This document shows positions 7,777 to 16,827 of a stretch of DNA of 64,000 bases, piece by piece. Both the position numbers and the translations under genes were made by a program. The notes under the pieces were generated by a model. It was not told where the DNA came from. It searched no databases and was given only the letters and a program-made list of their open reading frames with translations. Origin of the DNA: Achromobacter animicus (GTDB taxonomy: Bacteria > Pseudomonadota > Gammaproteobacteria > Burkholderiales > Burkholderiaceae_B); assembly GCF_902859585.1 (NCBI RefSeq), contig NZ_CADIJM010000013.1:62001-126000 (forward strand). The letters are read 5' to 3'. Position 1 is the stretch's first letter; each line of letters begins with the position of its first letter.

Positions 7777-8712
7777 TCAGCGTGCGCGGGCGTCAAGCGC
7801 CATTGTCACACCGGCGGCCACCATGTCGGAAACGCGCGTGTTGGCCTCCTGCGTGAGTCCCGCGATGTGCGGTGTCAGGATCAGGTTCGGTGCGTCGGCC
7901 AGCGCACTGCCGGCGGGCAGCGGTTCCTGCTCGAAGACATCCAGCGCCGCGCCGCGCAACCGCCCGGCCCGCAACGCCGCCGCCAGCGCGGCTTCGTCCA
8001 CGATGCCGCCACGCGAGGTGTTGATGAGGATGGCGCCGGCGCGCATGCGTTCGATGCGCGCGGCGTCCAGCAGATGCCGGGTCTGGGGCGTGAGCGGCAG
8101 GTGCAGCGTCACGACGTCCGCCTGGGCAAGCAGATCGTCCAGTGACAGCGATTCTGCACCTGCTTCCTGCCACGCGGGATGGTCGGGCGGCAGGGCGGCA
8201 TCGCTGCCCACGATGCGCATGCCCAGCCCGCGCGCAAGCTGCGCGGCCAGGCGGCCGATGCCGCCGAATCCCACCACGCCCAGCGTGCGGCCGTGCGCTT
8301 CCAGCCCTTGCGACAGCGCATTGCGGGGCCACGCTCCGGCCGCCACGTCCGTGGTGGACCCATAGGCGCCGCGCAATAGCGACAGCATTGTGCCGACGAC
8401 GTATTCGGCCACGGCGCGGGCGTTGGCGCCCGTGGCGGGAATGACCTTGATGCCGCGCGTCTCGCATCCCGCCAGATCGATGTTGTCGAGCCCGACGCCC
8501 AGCCGGCCCACCGCAACCAGGCGCGGCGCGGCGGCCAGCACCTCCGCGTTCACCTGAGTGCGGTTGCGCACGATGAGGGCGTCGGCATCCGCGACGGCGG
8601 CGAGCAGCGCGCCGCGCTGCTCGACCAGTTCGGGCGCGTACTGCACGTCGAACCGCTGCTGCAGGGCCTGGACGGCAGGCGCGTCCATGAACTCCGATAT
8701 CAAAACTCGCAT
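7777..8712 (-). CDS. D-isomer-specific 2-hydroxyacid dehydrogenase, SlcC-like
   Basis: A 311-residue member of the D-2-hydroxyacid dehydrogenase family. It shows GRLGVGLDNIDL near residue 90, the nucleotide-binding GFGGIGRLAAQLARGLGM, the catalytic arginine region INTSRGGIVDE, and the TPHIAG histidine motif near residue 280. (S)-sulfolactate dehydrogenase SlcC belongs to this family, and the neighbours support that role, oxidising (S)-sulfolactate to sulfopyruvate with NAD. It sits 34 bp upstream of the ComC-like gene and 37 bp downstream of the Bug gene in the same transcript direction. The family is certain; the substrate is inferred from context only. Confidence 0.85.
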   Translation of the reverse strand: MRVLISEFMDAPAVQALQQRFDVQYAPELVEQRGALLAAVADADALIVRNRTQVNAEVLAAAPRLVAVGRLGVGLDNIDLAGCETRGIKVIPATGANARAVAEYVVGTMLSLLRGAYGSTTDVAAGAWPRNALSQGLEAHGRTLGVVGFGGIGRLAAQLARGLGMRIVGSDAALPPDHPAWQEAGAESLSLDDLLAQADVVTLHLPLTPQTRHLLDAARIERMRAGAILINTSRGGIVDEAALAAALRAGRLRGAALDVFEQEPLPAGSALADAPNLILTPHIAGLTQEANTRVSDMVAAGVTMALDARAR

Positions 8713-8749
8713 CTGCCGGGCTCCTTTTCGTGGTGGCAGGTTGGCCGCG

Positions 8750-9763
8750 TCAGGCGACCTGGATGTTGGCGTCGCGGATGATCTTGGCCCAGCGGTCGAC
8801 CTCGGACTTCAGGTACGCGCCGAACTCTTTGGGGCCGCGCGGCTGCGGCACGAAGCCCAGTTGCAACAACGACTGCTGCATGGCGGGCTGCGAGACCTGC
8901 TTGACGATGGCGTCGCCGATGCGCTGGACCAGTTCAGGTGGCGTGCCGGCCGGCGCGAGCACGCCCGTGAAGTTCTCGACGATCAGGTCAGGCAGGCCGG
9001 CTTCGGCCGTGGTGGGCAGGTCGGGCAGGTCCTTGCTGCGCTCGCGCGTGGTGATGGCCAGCGCGCGAAGCGAGCCGTTCTTCACGTGCGCCAGCGATTC
9101 CGGGTAGTTGGAGAACACCACGTCCAGATGCCCGCCGATCAGGTCCGTGAGCGACGGCGCGCCGCCCTTGTACGGCACGTGCATCAGCGGCACACCCGTC
9201 AGCTTCTGATACAGCGCCAGCGTCAGGTGCGGCGGCGTGCCGTTGCCGCTGGAACCGGCCGACAGCGGCTTGGCCTTGGCCGCGCGCGCCAGGTCGTCCA
9301 TGGTCTTGATGTTGCTCTTGGCGTTGACCACCACCATGATCGGCGACGACGCCAGCCCGGCGAGCGGGGTCAGGTCGCGCGTCAGGTCATATCCGGCCTT
9401 GCCCGCGAACAGCGTGGCGTTGGCCGCGTGCGACAGCGTGATGGCCAGCCAGGTGTAGCCGTCGGGCGCCGCGTTCGACACATGCGCCGCGCCGATGTTG
9501 GCGCTGCCCCCGGGTTTGTTTTCGACCACCACGTTCCAGCGTTCGGCGTCCGCCAGCGCCTTGCCCACCTGGCGCGCGGCCACGTCGGTCAGGCCGCCCG
9601 GCGGAAACGGCACCACGTAGTTGATGGGACGCTCGGGCCACGCGCCTTTCTGCGCCAGCGCGCGTTCCCACGGGGCCAGCGCACAGAGGCCGGCGGCGCC
9701 CAGGGCGCCCAGCAGGCGACGGCGCTGCGCATCGTGCAGGGAATAATGCGGTTCGCTACTCAT
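8750..9763 (-). CDS. Bug/TctC-type solute-binding protein with twin-arginine signal
   Basis: A 337-residue periplasmic receptor. The N-terminus has a twin-arginine-like motif (QRRRLLGALGAAGLCAL) and a cleavage region at about ERALAQ. The mature protein begins with the Bug signature WPERPINYVVPFPPGGLTDV, followed by NIGAAHVSNAAPDGYT and HVPYKGGAPSLTDLIGG. It is embedded in the sulfolactate-type operon, so the likely ligand is sulfolactate or a related acid. No TctA or TctB permease genes are adjacent, so it must work with membrane components encoded elsewhere, as many Bug proteins appear to. Confidence 0.9.
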   Translation of the reverse strand: MSSEPHYSLHDAQRRRLLGALGAAGLCALAPWERALAQKGAWPERPINYVVPFPPGGLTDVAARQVGKALADAERWNVVVENKPGGSANIGAAHVSNAAPDGYTWLAITLSHAANATLFAGKAGYDLTRDLTPLAGLASSPIMVVVNAKSNIKTMDDLARAAKAKPLSAGSSGNGTPPHLTLALYQKLTGVPLMHVPYKGGAPSLTDLIGGHLDVVFSNYPESLAHVKNGSLRALAITTRERSKDLPDLPTTAEAGLPDLIVENFTGVLAPAGTPPELVQRIGDAIVKQVSQPAMQQSLLQLGFVPQPRGPKEFGAYLKSEVDRWAKIIRDANIQVA

Positions 9764-9922
9764 CTGTCTTCCTCCTTGGGGATAACGCCCGGGTAGGAAT
9801 GCGTACGCCTTTGCTGCCGCGGACTGCGCCCGGGTCTGCAGGTTCTTGTCGTTGATGTTGCGAGGATGCCGCTAAGGCGGCCGGCGCGTTCTCCTGGTCG
9901 CGCCGGCGCCGGAAAGGCGCTA

Positions 9923-11098
9923 TCAGGCGCTTTCGAAGATCCGCGTGAGCACGAACTCGCGGTGGCCCAGGGCCTCGGCCGCGGTCCACCGGCCGTTGGC
10001 GGTGGCCAGCATGCATTCCAGCAGCTTGTCGCCGGCCTGGTTCAGGTCGATCTCGCGCTGCAAGAGGGCGCTGGTGTCCACGTCGATGTGCTCGGACATC
10101 GTGCGCACCGTGCGCGGATTGGCGCAGATCTTGATGACCGGCAGGATCGGGTTGCCGATGACGTTGCCTTGGCCGGTGGGGAAGAAGTGCACGGCGTAGC
10201 CCGAGGCGGCGCACAGCGTGACCATTTCCGCCGCGGCCGAGGACGAGTCCATGAACCACAGCCCGGGGCCATCGGGGATCTCGGCCTTGTCGATGACGCC
10301 ATCCACCCGGCATTGCTTGCCGATCTTCTGGATGTTGCCCATCGCCTTTTCCTCGATGGTGGTCAGGCCGCCGGCGATGTTGCCCTTGGTGGGCTGGGAC
10401 TCGGACAGGTCGCTGGTCTTCCAGCGGTCGATCATGGCCTGGTAGCGGTCGAACATGAACATGAAGCGCTCGCGCACGGCGTCGTTGGCGCAGCGTTCGG
10501 CGACGATGTGTTCGCCGCCGGTCAACTCCGACGTCTCGCCGAACACCAGGGTGGAGCCCAGCGCATACAGCTTGTCGAACGCGTTGCCCACCGTGGGATT
10601 GGCGCCGCAGCCGGACGTGGTGTCGGATTCGCCGCACTTGGTGGAGACCCACAGGTCGGCGATGGGGCATTCGCTGCGCGTGAGTGCGGTGGCGTAATGC
10701 ACGTATTCCTTGGCGCAGCGCGACGCGCGCATGATCGTGTCGTGGTCGCCGTGCAGTTCGATGGAAAAGCCCATGACGGGCTTGCCGGTGGCGGCGATGC
10801 CGTCGACGACGCGCTTGGTCCAGCCTTCCTCGATGCCGATCACGACCACGGCGGCGACGTTGGGGTTACAGCCGGTGCCGATCAGCGTGCGAAAGTGCAG
10901 TTCAAGATCCTCGCCGAACTGCAGGCGGCCATAAGGATGAGGCAGGGCCAGGGTGCCCTTGATATTGTTGGCGACGGCTTCGGCCGCGGCGTTGGAGATG
11001 TCGTCCACGGGCAGGACGATGACGTGGTTGCGCACGCCGACGCGGCCATTGTCGCGGCGATAGCCTTGGAAGGTGGTCTGGGCAGTGATGATGGACAT
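9923..11098 (-). CDS. suyB: UxaA-family hydro-lyase large subunit, SuyB-like
   Basis: A 391-residue protein corresponding to the C-terminal catalytic domain of altronate/galactarate dehydratases and to the beta subunit of (R)-sulfolactate sulfo-lyase. The family motif is [18 protein letters not shown] around residue 155, and an early [17 protein letters not shown] segment is also typical. SuyAB splits (R)-3-sulfolactate into pyruvate and sulfite. The sulfo-lyase reading is favoured over a sugar-acid dehydratase because the two companion dehydrogenases and the Bug receptor match the sulfolactate gene set and no sugar-acid genes are nearby. A 28-bp gap separates it from the small subunit. Sulfite disposal genes are not in this window. 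Confidence 0.8.
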   Translation of the reverse strand: MSIITAQTTFQGYRRDNGRVGVRNHVIVLPVDDISNAAAEAVANNIKGTLALPHPYGRLQFGEDLELHFRTLIGTGCNPNVAAVVVIGIEEGWTKRVVDGIAATGKPVMGFSIELHGDHDTIMRASRCAKEYVHYATALTRSECPIADLWVSTKCGESDTTSGCGANPTVGNAFDKLYALGSTLVFGETSELTGGEHIVAERCANDAVRERFMFMFDRYQAMIDRWKTSDLSESQPTKGNIAGGLTTIEEKAMGNIQKIGKQCRVDGVIDKAEIPDGPGLWFMDSSSAAAEMVTLCAASGYAVHFFPTGQGNVIGNPILPVIKICANPRTVRTMSEHIDVDTSALLQREIDLNQAGDKLLECMLATANGRWTAAEALGHREFVLTRIFESA

Positions 11099-11126
11099 GG
11101 TGGGTTCCTGTGCGATGGACGGGCGC

Positions 11127-11408
11127 TTACCAGCGCTTGGTCTTGATGTTGTGCACGTGGGCGTGCTGGCCGGCCTTGATGGGCGCCACCACGCGGCCGA
11201 TGTCGACGCCGTACTTGAAGACGGTGTCGCCCACGGCCATGTCCTTCATCGCCACCTTGTGTCCGATGGGAATGTCCTGCGACGCGCGCACATGGATGAT
11301 CTTGTCCTCATCCATGATCCAGGCGTTCAACTCCGTTCCGGCGGTCAGGCCTTCCACCACGGCGACCGCCACCGTGTCCTTCGCATCGTGCAATACGGCG
11401 TGAATCAT
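11127..11408 (-). CDS. suyA: SAF-domain lyase small subunit, SuyA-like
   Basis: A 93-residue SAF-domain protein corresponding to the detached N-terminal domain of UxaA. Its sequence includes [20 protein letters not shown] and ends in [10 protein letters not shown]. In SuyAB this is the alpha subunit, needed with SuyB for sulfolactate cleavage. I place the start at the ATG at 11408, preceded by GAGAGGAAG; the frame extends further to 11450 but without family sequence. It is the first gene of the five-gene operon and faces the divergent GntR/UTRA regulator, with several TGACTT-type repeats in between. Confidence in the SAF fold is high; the specific substrate is inferred from the operon. Confidence 0.8.
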   Translation of the reverse strand: MIHAVLHDAKDTVAVAVVEGLTAGTELNAWIMDEDKIIHVRASQDIPIGHKVAMKDMAVGDTVFKYGVDIGRVVAPIKAGQHAHVHNIKTKRW

Positions 11409-11498
11409 TGTCTTCCTCTCTGAGTCAGGGGCGCCGCCCGGGTGCTGCACGCGGCGCGGATCACAACGGCCAGGAAATCTTAGGCCCGGCTTTTTTCA

Positions 11499-11534
11499 AA
11501 GTCAACTAAATCATATAGATGACTTACATGACTT
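11499..11534. promoter_or_regulatory. Candidate operator between suyA-like operon and its GntR regulator
   Basis: An unusually AT-rich stretch in the divergent intergenic region. It carries AAGTCA at 11499-11504, TGACTT at 11520-11525 (its inverted partner) and a second TGACTT at 11529-11534. This is the natural place for the adjacent GntR/UTRA regulator to control both itself and the operon. Proposed from position and symmetry only. Confidence 0.45.
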
Positions 11535-11590
11535 GAGCGAATGACGGACGCGCCGCTACACTGGAGGTCCTTGATTTTTGCGATGCACCC

Positions 11591-12346
11591 ATGAACACCA
11601 GCCTGTCACCGACTGTGCCCCTGGGCAGTCCCTTGTACGAACAGGTCAAGCAGGCCGTGCTTGCCGCGCTGGCGCAAGGCGAGTGGAAGCAGGGCGACGC
11701 GATTCCTCCGGAAAAGCATCTGGCTGAACGGTTCGGCGTATCGATCGGCACCTTGCGCAAGGCCATCGACGAACTGGCCGCCGAGAACATCCTGGTGCGC
11801 CATCAGGGGCGCGGCACCTACGTCGCGGTGCACACGCGCAACCATCACTTCTTCAAATTTTTCCGCATCGTCGGGCAGGACGGCAGCAAGTCCTATCCGA
11901 CCACCGAGCTGTTGCGCTTCCGGCGCGTGAAGGCCTCGGCGGTCGCGCGCGAAAAGCTGGAACTGCCCGCGGGCGCCCATGTTTTCGAGTTCCTGAATGT
12001 GCTGTCGCTCAACGGCGACGTGGTCATGGCCGACGAGGTGTGCCTGCCCGAATCGCGCTTTCCGGGGCTGACTGAAGCGCATCTGCGCGAGCGCACCAGC
12101 ACGCTGTACGCGCTGTACCAGGACCTTTTCGGCGTCAACGTCATCGCCACCGACGAGCGCCTGCGGACCTGCCTGGCCGAACGCACGCAGGCGCGCTGCC
12201 TGGGCGTGGCCGAGGGCAGTGCGCTGCTGGAGATCCGCCGCATCGCGTTCTCCTACAACCGCCAGCCGGTGGAATGGCGCGTGTCCCGCGTGAACACCGA
12301 ACGCTACGAGTATCTGGGACAGGAGCCCTGGGAAGCCGGCACGTAG
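11591..12346 (+). CDS. GntR-family (HutC/UTRA) transcriptional regulator
   Basis: A 251-residue regulator. The N-terminal winged helix-turn-helix has the GntR pattern: PLYEQVKQAVLAALAQGEW, then AERFGVSIGTLRKAIDELAA and HQGRGTYV, within residues 15-80. The C-terminal 160 residues match a UTRA effector domain, which usually binds the pathway substrate. It is transcribed away from the suyA-like operon over a 182-bp intergenic region with repeated TGACTT half-sites, so it most likely represses that operon and is relieved by sulfolactate or an intermediate. The effector is an inference. Confidence 0.88.
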   Translation: MNTSLSPTVPLGSPLYEQVKQAVLAALAQGEWKQGDAIPPEKHLAERFGVSIGTLRKAIDELAAENILVRHQGRGTYVAVHTRNHHFFKFFRIVGQDGSKSYPTTELLRFRRVKASAVAREKLELPAGAHVFEFLNVLSLNGDVVMADEVCLPESRFPGLTEAHLRERTSTLYALYQDLFGVNVIATDERLRTCLAERTQARCLGVAEGSALLEIRRIAFSYNRQPVEWRVSRVNTERYEYLGQEPWEAGT

Positions 12347-12379
12347 CAGTGCTAGAATTCCTGCCGCACTACCCAATTT

Positions 12380-12439
12380 TCGGCGCCGATTTGCCTGATC
12401 CGCTTGCGGGCGCCTTCCAATAAATCCAGCTAAAGAGGT
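12380..12439 (+). promoter_or_regulatory. SAM-II (SAM-alpha) riboswitch upstream of metX
   Basis: About 60 bases ending at the metX ribosome site match the compact SAM-II fold. The P1 stem is GGCGCC (12382-12387) pairing with GGCGCC (12409-12414). Right after the 5' arm comes GATTTG, then a loop with CGCTTGCGG. The 3' side has AATAAATCCAGC followed by TAAAGAGG. The 3' AGCTAAAGAGG contains the Shine-Dalgarno and would be engaged in the pseudoknot when SAM binds, so high SAM should block translation of metX. I compared it from memory with the known SAM-II aptamer; a covariance search was not possible. Confidence 0.8.
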
Positions 12440-12443
12440 CCGT

Positions 12444-13703
12444 ATGACCACTCCTGCCCAACATTTGGCCGGTGATTCGGCCAGCGGGTTCGTCCCCGCA
12501 ACCGTCACGACTTCCGATACCGTTGATCCCGGTTCGGTCGGCCTTGTCTCCCCCACGTTCATTCGTTTCGACGAAGCGCTGCCCCTGCTGAGCGGCCAAT
12601 CGCTCGCGTCCTACGAACTGGCTGTCGAAACCTACGGCACGCTCAATGCGCAGCGCACGAACGCCGTGCTGATCTGCCACGCGCTCAATGCCTCGCACCA
12701 CGTGGCTGGGCAAGCCGCGGACAACCCCAACGACCTGGGCTGGTGGGACAACATGGTGGGCCCCGGCAAGCCGGTGGACACCAATCTCTTCTTCGTGATC
12801 GGCGTGAACAACCTGGGCTCGTGCTTCGGCTCGACCGGGCCGGCCAGCATCAACCCCGAGACCGGCAAGCCCTGGGGCGCCGCGTTCCCGGTGCTGACGG
12901 TGGAAGACTGGGTGCGGGCGCAGGCGCGGGTGGCGGACCACTTCGGCATCGAGCGCTTTGCGGCGGTGATGGGCGGATCGCTGGGCGGCATGCAAGCGCT
13001 CAGCTGGTCGATCACCTTGCCCGAACGCGTGGCCAACTGCATCGTCATCGCCAGCACGCCGCGCCTGTCCGCGCAGAACATCGGCTTTAACGAAGTGGCC
13101 CGCCGCGCCATCATCACCGACCCGGATTTCCACGGCGGCGACTACTACGCGCAGGACACCGTGCCGCGTCGCGGCCTGTCGGTCGCGCGCATGATCGGCC
13201 ACATCACGTACCTGTCCGACGACGACATGGCCGAGAAATTCGGCCGCGCCCAGCGCGCACCCGCCGAGAACGGTGCGTACCGCTACGGCTACGACGTCGA
13301 GTTCGAGGTCGAGTCGTACCTGCGTTACCAAGGCGAGAAGTTCACGCGCTATTTCGACGCCAACACCTACCTGCTGATCACGCGCGCGCTGGACTACTTT
13401 GATCCGGCTCGCACCACGGGCGGCGATCTGGCGCGCGCCCTGGCGCCTGCCAAGTCGAACTTCCTGCTGGTGTCGTTTTCGACCGACTGGCGCTTCCCGC
13501 CGGAGCGGTCGCGCGAGATCGTGCGGGCGCTGCTGAAAAACGCCAGTCCCGTCACGTACGCCGAGATCGACGCGCCGCACGGCCACGACGCCTTCCTGCT
13601 GGAAGACGCGCGCTATCACGCGGTGGTGCGCGGCTACTACGAACGCATCGCGCGCGAGCTGGGCCTGCAAGCCGCCGCCCCGATTGAAGGATGCTCCGAA
13701 TGA
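12444..13703 (+). CDS. metX: Homoserine O-acyltransferase
   Basis: A 419-residue cytoplasmic alpha/beta-fold acyltransferase that activates homoserine for methionine synthesis. It shows the MetX opening [21 protein letters not shown], the [20 protein letters not shown] loop, the nucleophile motif [12 protein letters not shown] near residue 175, and the late [11 protein letters not shown] with the catalytic histidine. Sequence alone does not tell whether acetyl-CoA or succinyl-CoA is used; MetX proteins of both kinds exist in betaproteobacteria. Translation starts 5 bp after AGAGG, inside the proposed SAM-II riboswitch. It overlaps metW by 4 bp (ATGA), implying coupled translation. The first 40 residues are a low-complexity extension. 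Confidence 0.95.
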   Translation: MTTPAQHLAGDSASGFVPATVTTSDTVDPGSVGLVSPTFIRFDEALPLLSGQSLASYELAVETYGTLNAQRTNAVLICHALNASHHVAGQAADNPNDLGWWDNMVGPGKPVDTNLFFVIGVNNLGSCFGSTGPASINPETGKPWGAAFPVLTVEDWVRAQARVADHFGIERFAAVMGGSLGGMQALSWSITLPERVANCIVIASTPRLSAQNIGFNEVARRAIITDPDFHGGDYYAQDTVPRRGLSVARMIGHITYLSDDDMAEKFGRAQRAPAENGAYRYGYDVEFEVESYLRYQGEKFTRYFDANTYLLITRALDYFDPARTTGGDLARALAPAKSNFLLVSFSTDWRFPPERSREIVRALLKNASPVTYAEIDAPHGHDAFLLEDARYHAVVRGYYERIARELGLQAAAPIEGCSE

Positions 13704-14314
13704 CTTCCGTGACTCCCCGCTATGCTCACAGCGCGCTGCGGCCCGACCTGGCGCGCATTGCCGGGTGGATCGAGCCGGGCAGCCGCGTCCTGGACTTGGG
13801 TTGCGGCGACGGCGCGCTGCTGGCGCACCTGCGCGACCATCGCCAGGTCAAGGGAGCCGGCGTCGAACTCGACGACACCTGCGTGATCGCCTGCGTGCGC
13901 CGCGGCGTCGAGGTCATCCAGCAGAACCTGGAAGACGGCCTGGCGCTCTTTGACGACAAGCAGTTCGACACCGTCGTGCTGTCGCAGACGCTGCAGTCCA
14001 TGCACCGCACGGAGCACATCCTGCGCGAAATGGCCCGCGTGGCGCGCTACGGCGTGGTGTCGTTTCCCAACTTCGGCTACTGGCCGCACGGCTGGGCCAT
14101 CCTGCGCGGCCGCATGCCCGTGACGGGGCAGATGCCGTACCAGTGGTACAACACGCCGAACATCCATCTGTGCACGTTGCGCGATTTCGAACAGCTTGCG
14201 GGGGAAGTGGGCCTGCGCATCCTGGAACGCGCCACCTTCAACGAAGGCAAGGAAGTAAAGGCGTTCCCCAGCTGGCGCAGCACGCTGGCCGTGTACCGCT
14301 TTGCTTCGCCCTGA
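13700..14314 (+). CDS. metW: Methionine biosynthesis protein MetW
   Basis: A 204-residue methyltransferase-fold protein that is the usual partner of MetX in betaproteobacteria and pseudomonads. The SAM-type glycine loop is [16 protein letters not shown] near residue 30, and later the MetW-typical [16 protein letters not shown] and [11 protein letters not shown] segments appear. I choose the ATG at 13700 because it overlaps the metX stop (ATGA) and has GAAGGAT upstream; an ATG at 13691 is in frame but lies deeper in metX. MetW is required with MetX for homoserine acylation in some species. Both genes would be under the SAM-II element. Confidence 0.93.
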   Translation: MTSVTPRYAHSALRPDLARIAGWIEPGSRVLDLGCGDGALLAHLRDHRQVKGAGVELDDTCVIACVRRGVEVIQQNLEDGLALFDDKQFDTVVLSQTLQSMHRTEHILREMARVARYGVVSFPNFGYWPHGWAILRGRMPVTGQMPYQWYNTPNIHLCTLRDFEQLAGEVGLRILERATFNEGKEVKAFPSWRSTLAVYRFASP

Positions 14315-14402
14315 CAATCATCCCCCTGACATTCCGACACGCATCCTCCTGACGGCGCGGGGCAACAGGCCCTAAAATGCCGCAAGCCCGCGGCCGGCGC
14401 CC

Positions 14403-15683
14403 GTGACGCCGCTGGCCAAGTTTCAGGAGACCGTCATCACCGCTGTATTCAACGTCTACACCAGCCCGCGCGTTGCCCCCTTGCTGGTGCTGGGCTTTGC
14501 CAGCGGGCTGCCGCTGGCCCTGACCAGCGGCACCTTGCAGGCCTGGGCCACCGTCGAAGGCGTGCCGCTGCAGGAAATCGGTTTCCTCACCCTGGTAGGC
14601 ACGGCCTACACCATCAAATTCCTCTGGGCGCCGTTCGTCGACCGGTTTGCGCCGCCCTTGCTGGGCCGGCGCCGGGGCTGGATGCTCGTGACGCAGCTGC
14701 TGCTGGCGGTGGCCATCATGGCGATGGGCACGCTTTCGCCGTCGTCCACGCTGATGGCGCTGGCCGTGCTGGCCGTGCTGGTTGCCTTTCTGTCCGCCAC
14801 GCAGGACATCGCCTTCGACGCCTATTGCACGGACGTGCTGCGCAAGGACGAGCGCGGCGCGGGCGCGGCCATCCGGGTCATGGGATACCGGCTTGCCATG
14901 ATTGCGTCGGGCGGTCTGGCGCTGATCATGGCGGATCAGTGGATAGGGTGGGGCAACACCTACATGGTGATGGGCGGGCTGATGCTGCTTTGCGCGCTGG
15001 CCACGCTGTGGGCGCCCGAGCCCGAGCACGTCGCGCGCCCGCCGCGCACCCTGCGCGAGGCGGTGAATGAGCCGCTCCGCGAATTCTTCATGCGCCGCGG
15101 CGCGATGGAAGTGCTGCTGCTGATCGTGCTGTACAAACTGGGCGACGCGTTCGCCGGGGCCTTGTCCACCACGTTTCTGATCCGCGGCGCGGGGTTCACG
15201 CCGACAGAGGTCGGCACTGTGAACAAGGTGCTGGGGCTGGCGGCCACCATCATCGGCGCGCTGGCGGGCGGGTCGCTGATGGCGCGCTGGGGGCTGTACC
15301 GGTCGCTGATGGCGTTCGGCCTCTTGCAGGCAGTGTCGAACCTGGCGTACTGGCTGATTGCGGTCAGCCCGAAAAACCTGTGGCTGATGGCAACCGGCGT
15401 GGGCATCGAGAACCTGTGCGGCGGCCTGGGCACGGCGTCTTTCGTGGGTCTGCTGATGGCGCTGTGCCACCAGCGGTTCTCCGCCACGCAATTTGCGCTG
15501 CTGTCGGCGCTGTCGGCCGTGGGCCGCACCTATCTGGCCGGCCCGTTGACGCCGCCGCTGGTCGAATACCTGGGATGGCCCGGGTTCTTCCTGCTGACTG
15601 TGGCCATTGCCCTGCCGGGACTCGTGCTGCTGCGCAAGCTGCGCGGCACGATCGAGACCATGGAAAAGCAGGGCGAGTCGTAG
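14403..15683 (+). CDS. ampG: MFS transporter of the AmpG muropeptide permease family
   Basis: A 426-residue inner-membrane protein with about twelve transmembrane segments. The sequence from LVLGFASGLPLALTSGTLQAWA through TLVGTAYTIKFLWAPFVDRF and GRRRGWMLVTQ is the AmpG family signature; AmpG imports anhydromuropeptides for cell-wall recycling and beta-lactamase induction. The start is a GTG at 14403. It lies 88 bp after metW in the same direction, an arrangement I associate with Bordetella relatives. A strong bidirectional terminator follows. Transport substrate is assumed from the family. Confidence 0.87.
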   Translation: MTPLAKFQETVITAVFNVYTSPRVAPLLVLGFASGLPLALTSGTLQAWATVEGVPLQEIGFLTLVGTAYTIKFLWAPFVDRFAPPLLGRRRGWMLVTQLLLAVAIMAMGTLSPSSTLMALAVLAVLVAFLSATQDIAFDAYCTDVLRKDERGAGAAIRVMGYRLAMIASGGLALIMADQWIGWGNTYMVMGGLMLLCALATLWAPEPEHVARPPRTLREAVNEPLREFFMRRGAMEVLLLIVLYKLGDAFAGALSTTFLIRGAGFTPTEVGTVNKVLGLAATIIGALAGGSLMARWGLYRSLMAFGLLQAVSNLAYWLIAVSPKNLWLMATGVGIENLCGGLGTASFVGLLMALCHQRFSATQFALLSALSAVGRTYLAGPLTPPLVEYLGWPGFFLLTVAIALPGLVLLRKLRGTIETMEKQGES

Positions 15684-15693
15684 CCGACCCAGC

Positions 15694-15727
15694 GCAAAAA
15701 AAGGCGGCGCACAAGCGCCGCCTTTTT
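15694..15727. terminator. Bidirectional rho-independent terminator
   Basis: A GGCGGCGC / GCGCCGCC stem with an ACAA loop, flanked by an A-run on the left and a T-run on the right. It can therefore end transcripts from both ampG (plus) and the universal stress gene (minus), which converge here. Confidence 0.92.
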
Positions 15728-15740
15728 GCTGGCCGAAAAC

Positions 15741-16604
15741 TTATTCTTCGCCGCTCAGCCGGACGATCAGCACGTCGCTGGGCAGGGATTCCAGCAGCCG
15801 CTCGGCCACGCTGCCGATGGCGGTGCGCAGGATGCCGGTGCGACCGTGGGTGCCGGTGACGACCAGATCGGAGCGGTGGTTGAACGAGTAGTCGGACAGT
15901 ACGGTTTCGGGCTGGCCGGCTTCGAGCACGACCTTGGTCGGGCGGCCCTTGGGCAGTTCGGGCGTTTCGGCGATGAAACGCTCGGCGCACTGTTCGGCGG
16001 TTCGATACAGGTTGTCGACGACGCCGTCGTCCGGCTTGCTCACGCTCTGGAACGGCACTTCATATGCGTTGAACAAGGTGATGTCCGCATTTGGCACCAA
16101 TTGCAGTGCGGCGCGCAGCGCCTGGCGCGAACCATCCGAGAAGTCGGTGGCGACCAGTACGTCGCGGTAGGGCCGGCGGGGGCGGTTCTTGACTACCAGC
16201 ACGGGCTGACGCGCCTGGCGGGCCAGCTTTTCGACCGTGGTGCCGAGCAGCAGGCGGCCCAGCGTTTCCTGGCGGGCGATGCCGGCCACGATCAGCGAGC
16301 AGCCATACGCGTCGGCGGTTTCCATGATGCTGGCGACGGGGTCTCCCTTGGTGACCACGACTTCCGCCGGCACGTTGGCGGCGGCGACGTCTTCGGCGAG
16401 TTCGCGTTCGACGAGGGCCTTGTGGTCCGGCGACAGGCGGCGCCAGACGGGGGTGGTGAGCGGCGTGGCATGGGATTCCATGACATGCAGCATGATCAGC
16501 TTGGTGTTCAGTTCCTTGGTCAACTGCAGGGCGCGGTCGAGGGCTCTGTCGCCGCGCGCACTCAGGTCGGTGGCCAGAAGGATGGGGCCAATTTGCTGGG
16601 TCAT
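15741..16604 (-). CDS. Tandem-domain universal stress protein
   Basis: A 287-residue protein made of two Usp domains (about residues 1-145 and 150-287). The second carries a complete ATP-binding motif (GTHGRTGILRTAIGSVAERL); the first has a similar but less regular GRLLLGTTVEKLARQARQPV. Such tandem Usp proteins are cytoplasmic and bind ATP; they respond to starvation, low oxygen or redox stress. The start at 16604 (MTQQIGPILLATDLS) is preceded by GGGAG; frames reaching 16952 add unrelated sequence. No co-transcribed partner is seen. Confidence 0.88.
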   Translation of the reverse strand: MTQQIGPILLATDLSARGDRALDRALQLTKELNTKLIMLHVMESHATPLTTPVWRRLSPDHKALVERELAEDVAAANVPAEVVVTKGDPVASIMETADAYGCSLIVAGIARQETLGRLLLGTTVEKLARQARQPVLVVKNRPRRPYRDVLVATDFSDGSRQALRAALQLVPNADITLFNAYEVPFQSVSKPDDGVVDNLYRTAEQCAERFIAETPELPKGRPTKVVLEAGQPETVLSDYSFNHRSDLVVTGTHGRTGILRTAIGSVAERLLESLPSDVLIVRLSGEE

Positions 16605-16827
16605 ACCTAATCTCCCGGTTACGGCCAGAGGGGCGGCTCCCGCGTCCGCGCTGCCTGGCCCAGTAGCGCCCGGTCGGGCACGTCTCCATTGTCTCGCCGC
16701 GAAACGAGACCGGAGTTGATCGTTGTCAACGCAGGTTTGAGGGTACGGGATGATGCGCGCGCAGGCAATGGCGCGCCCGCCGGCAAGGCTCAATACAATG
16801 GGGCCTGCCCAAGCTACCCCCCCACCT

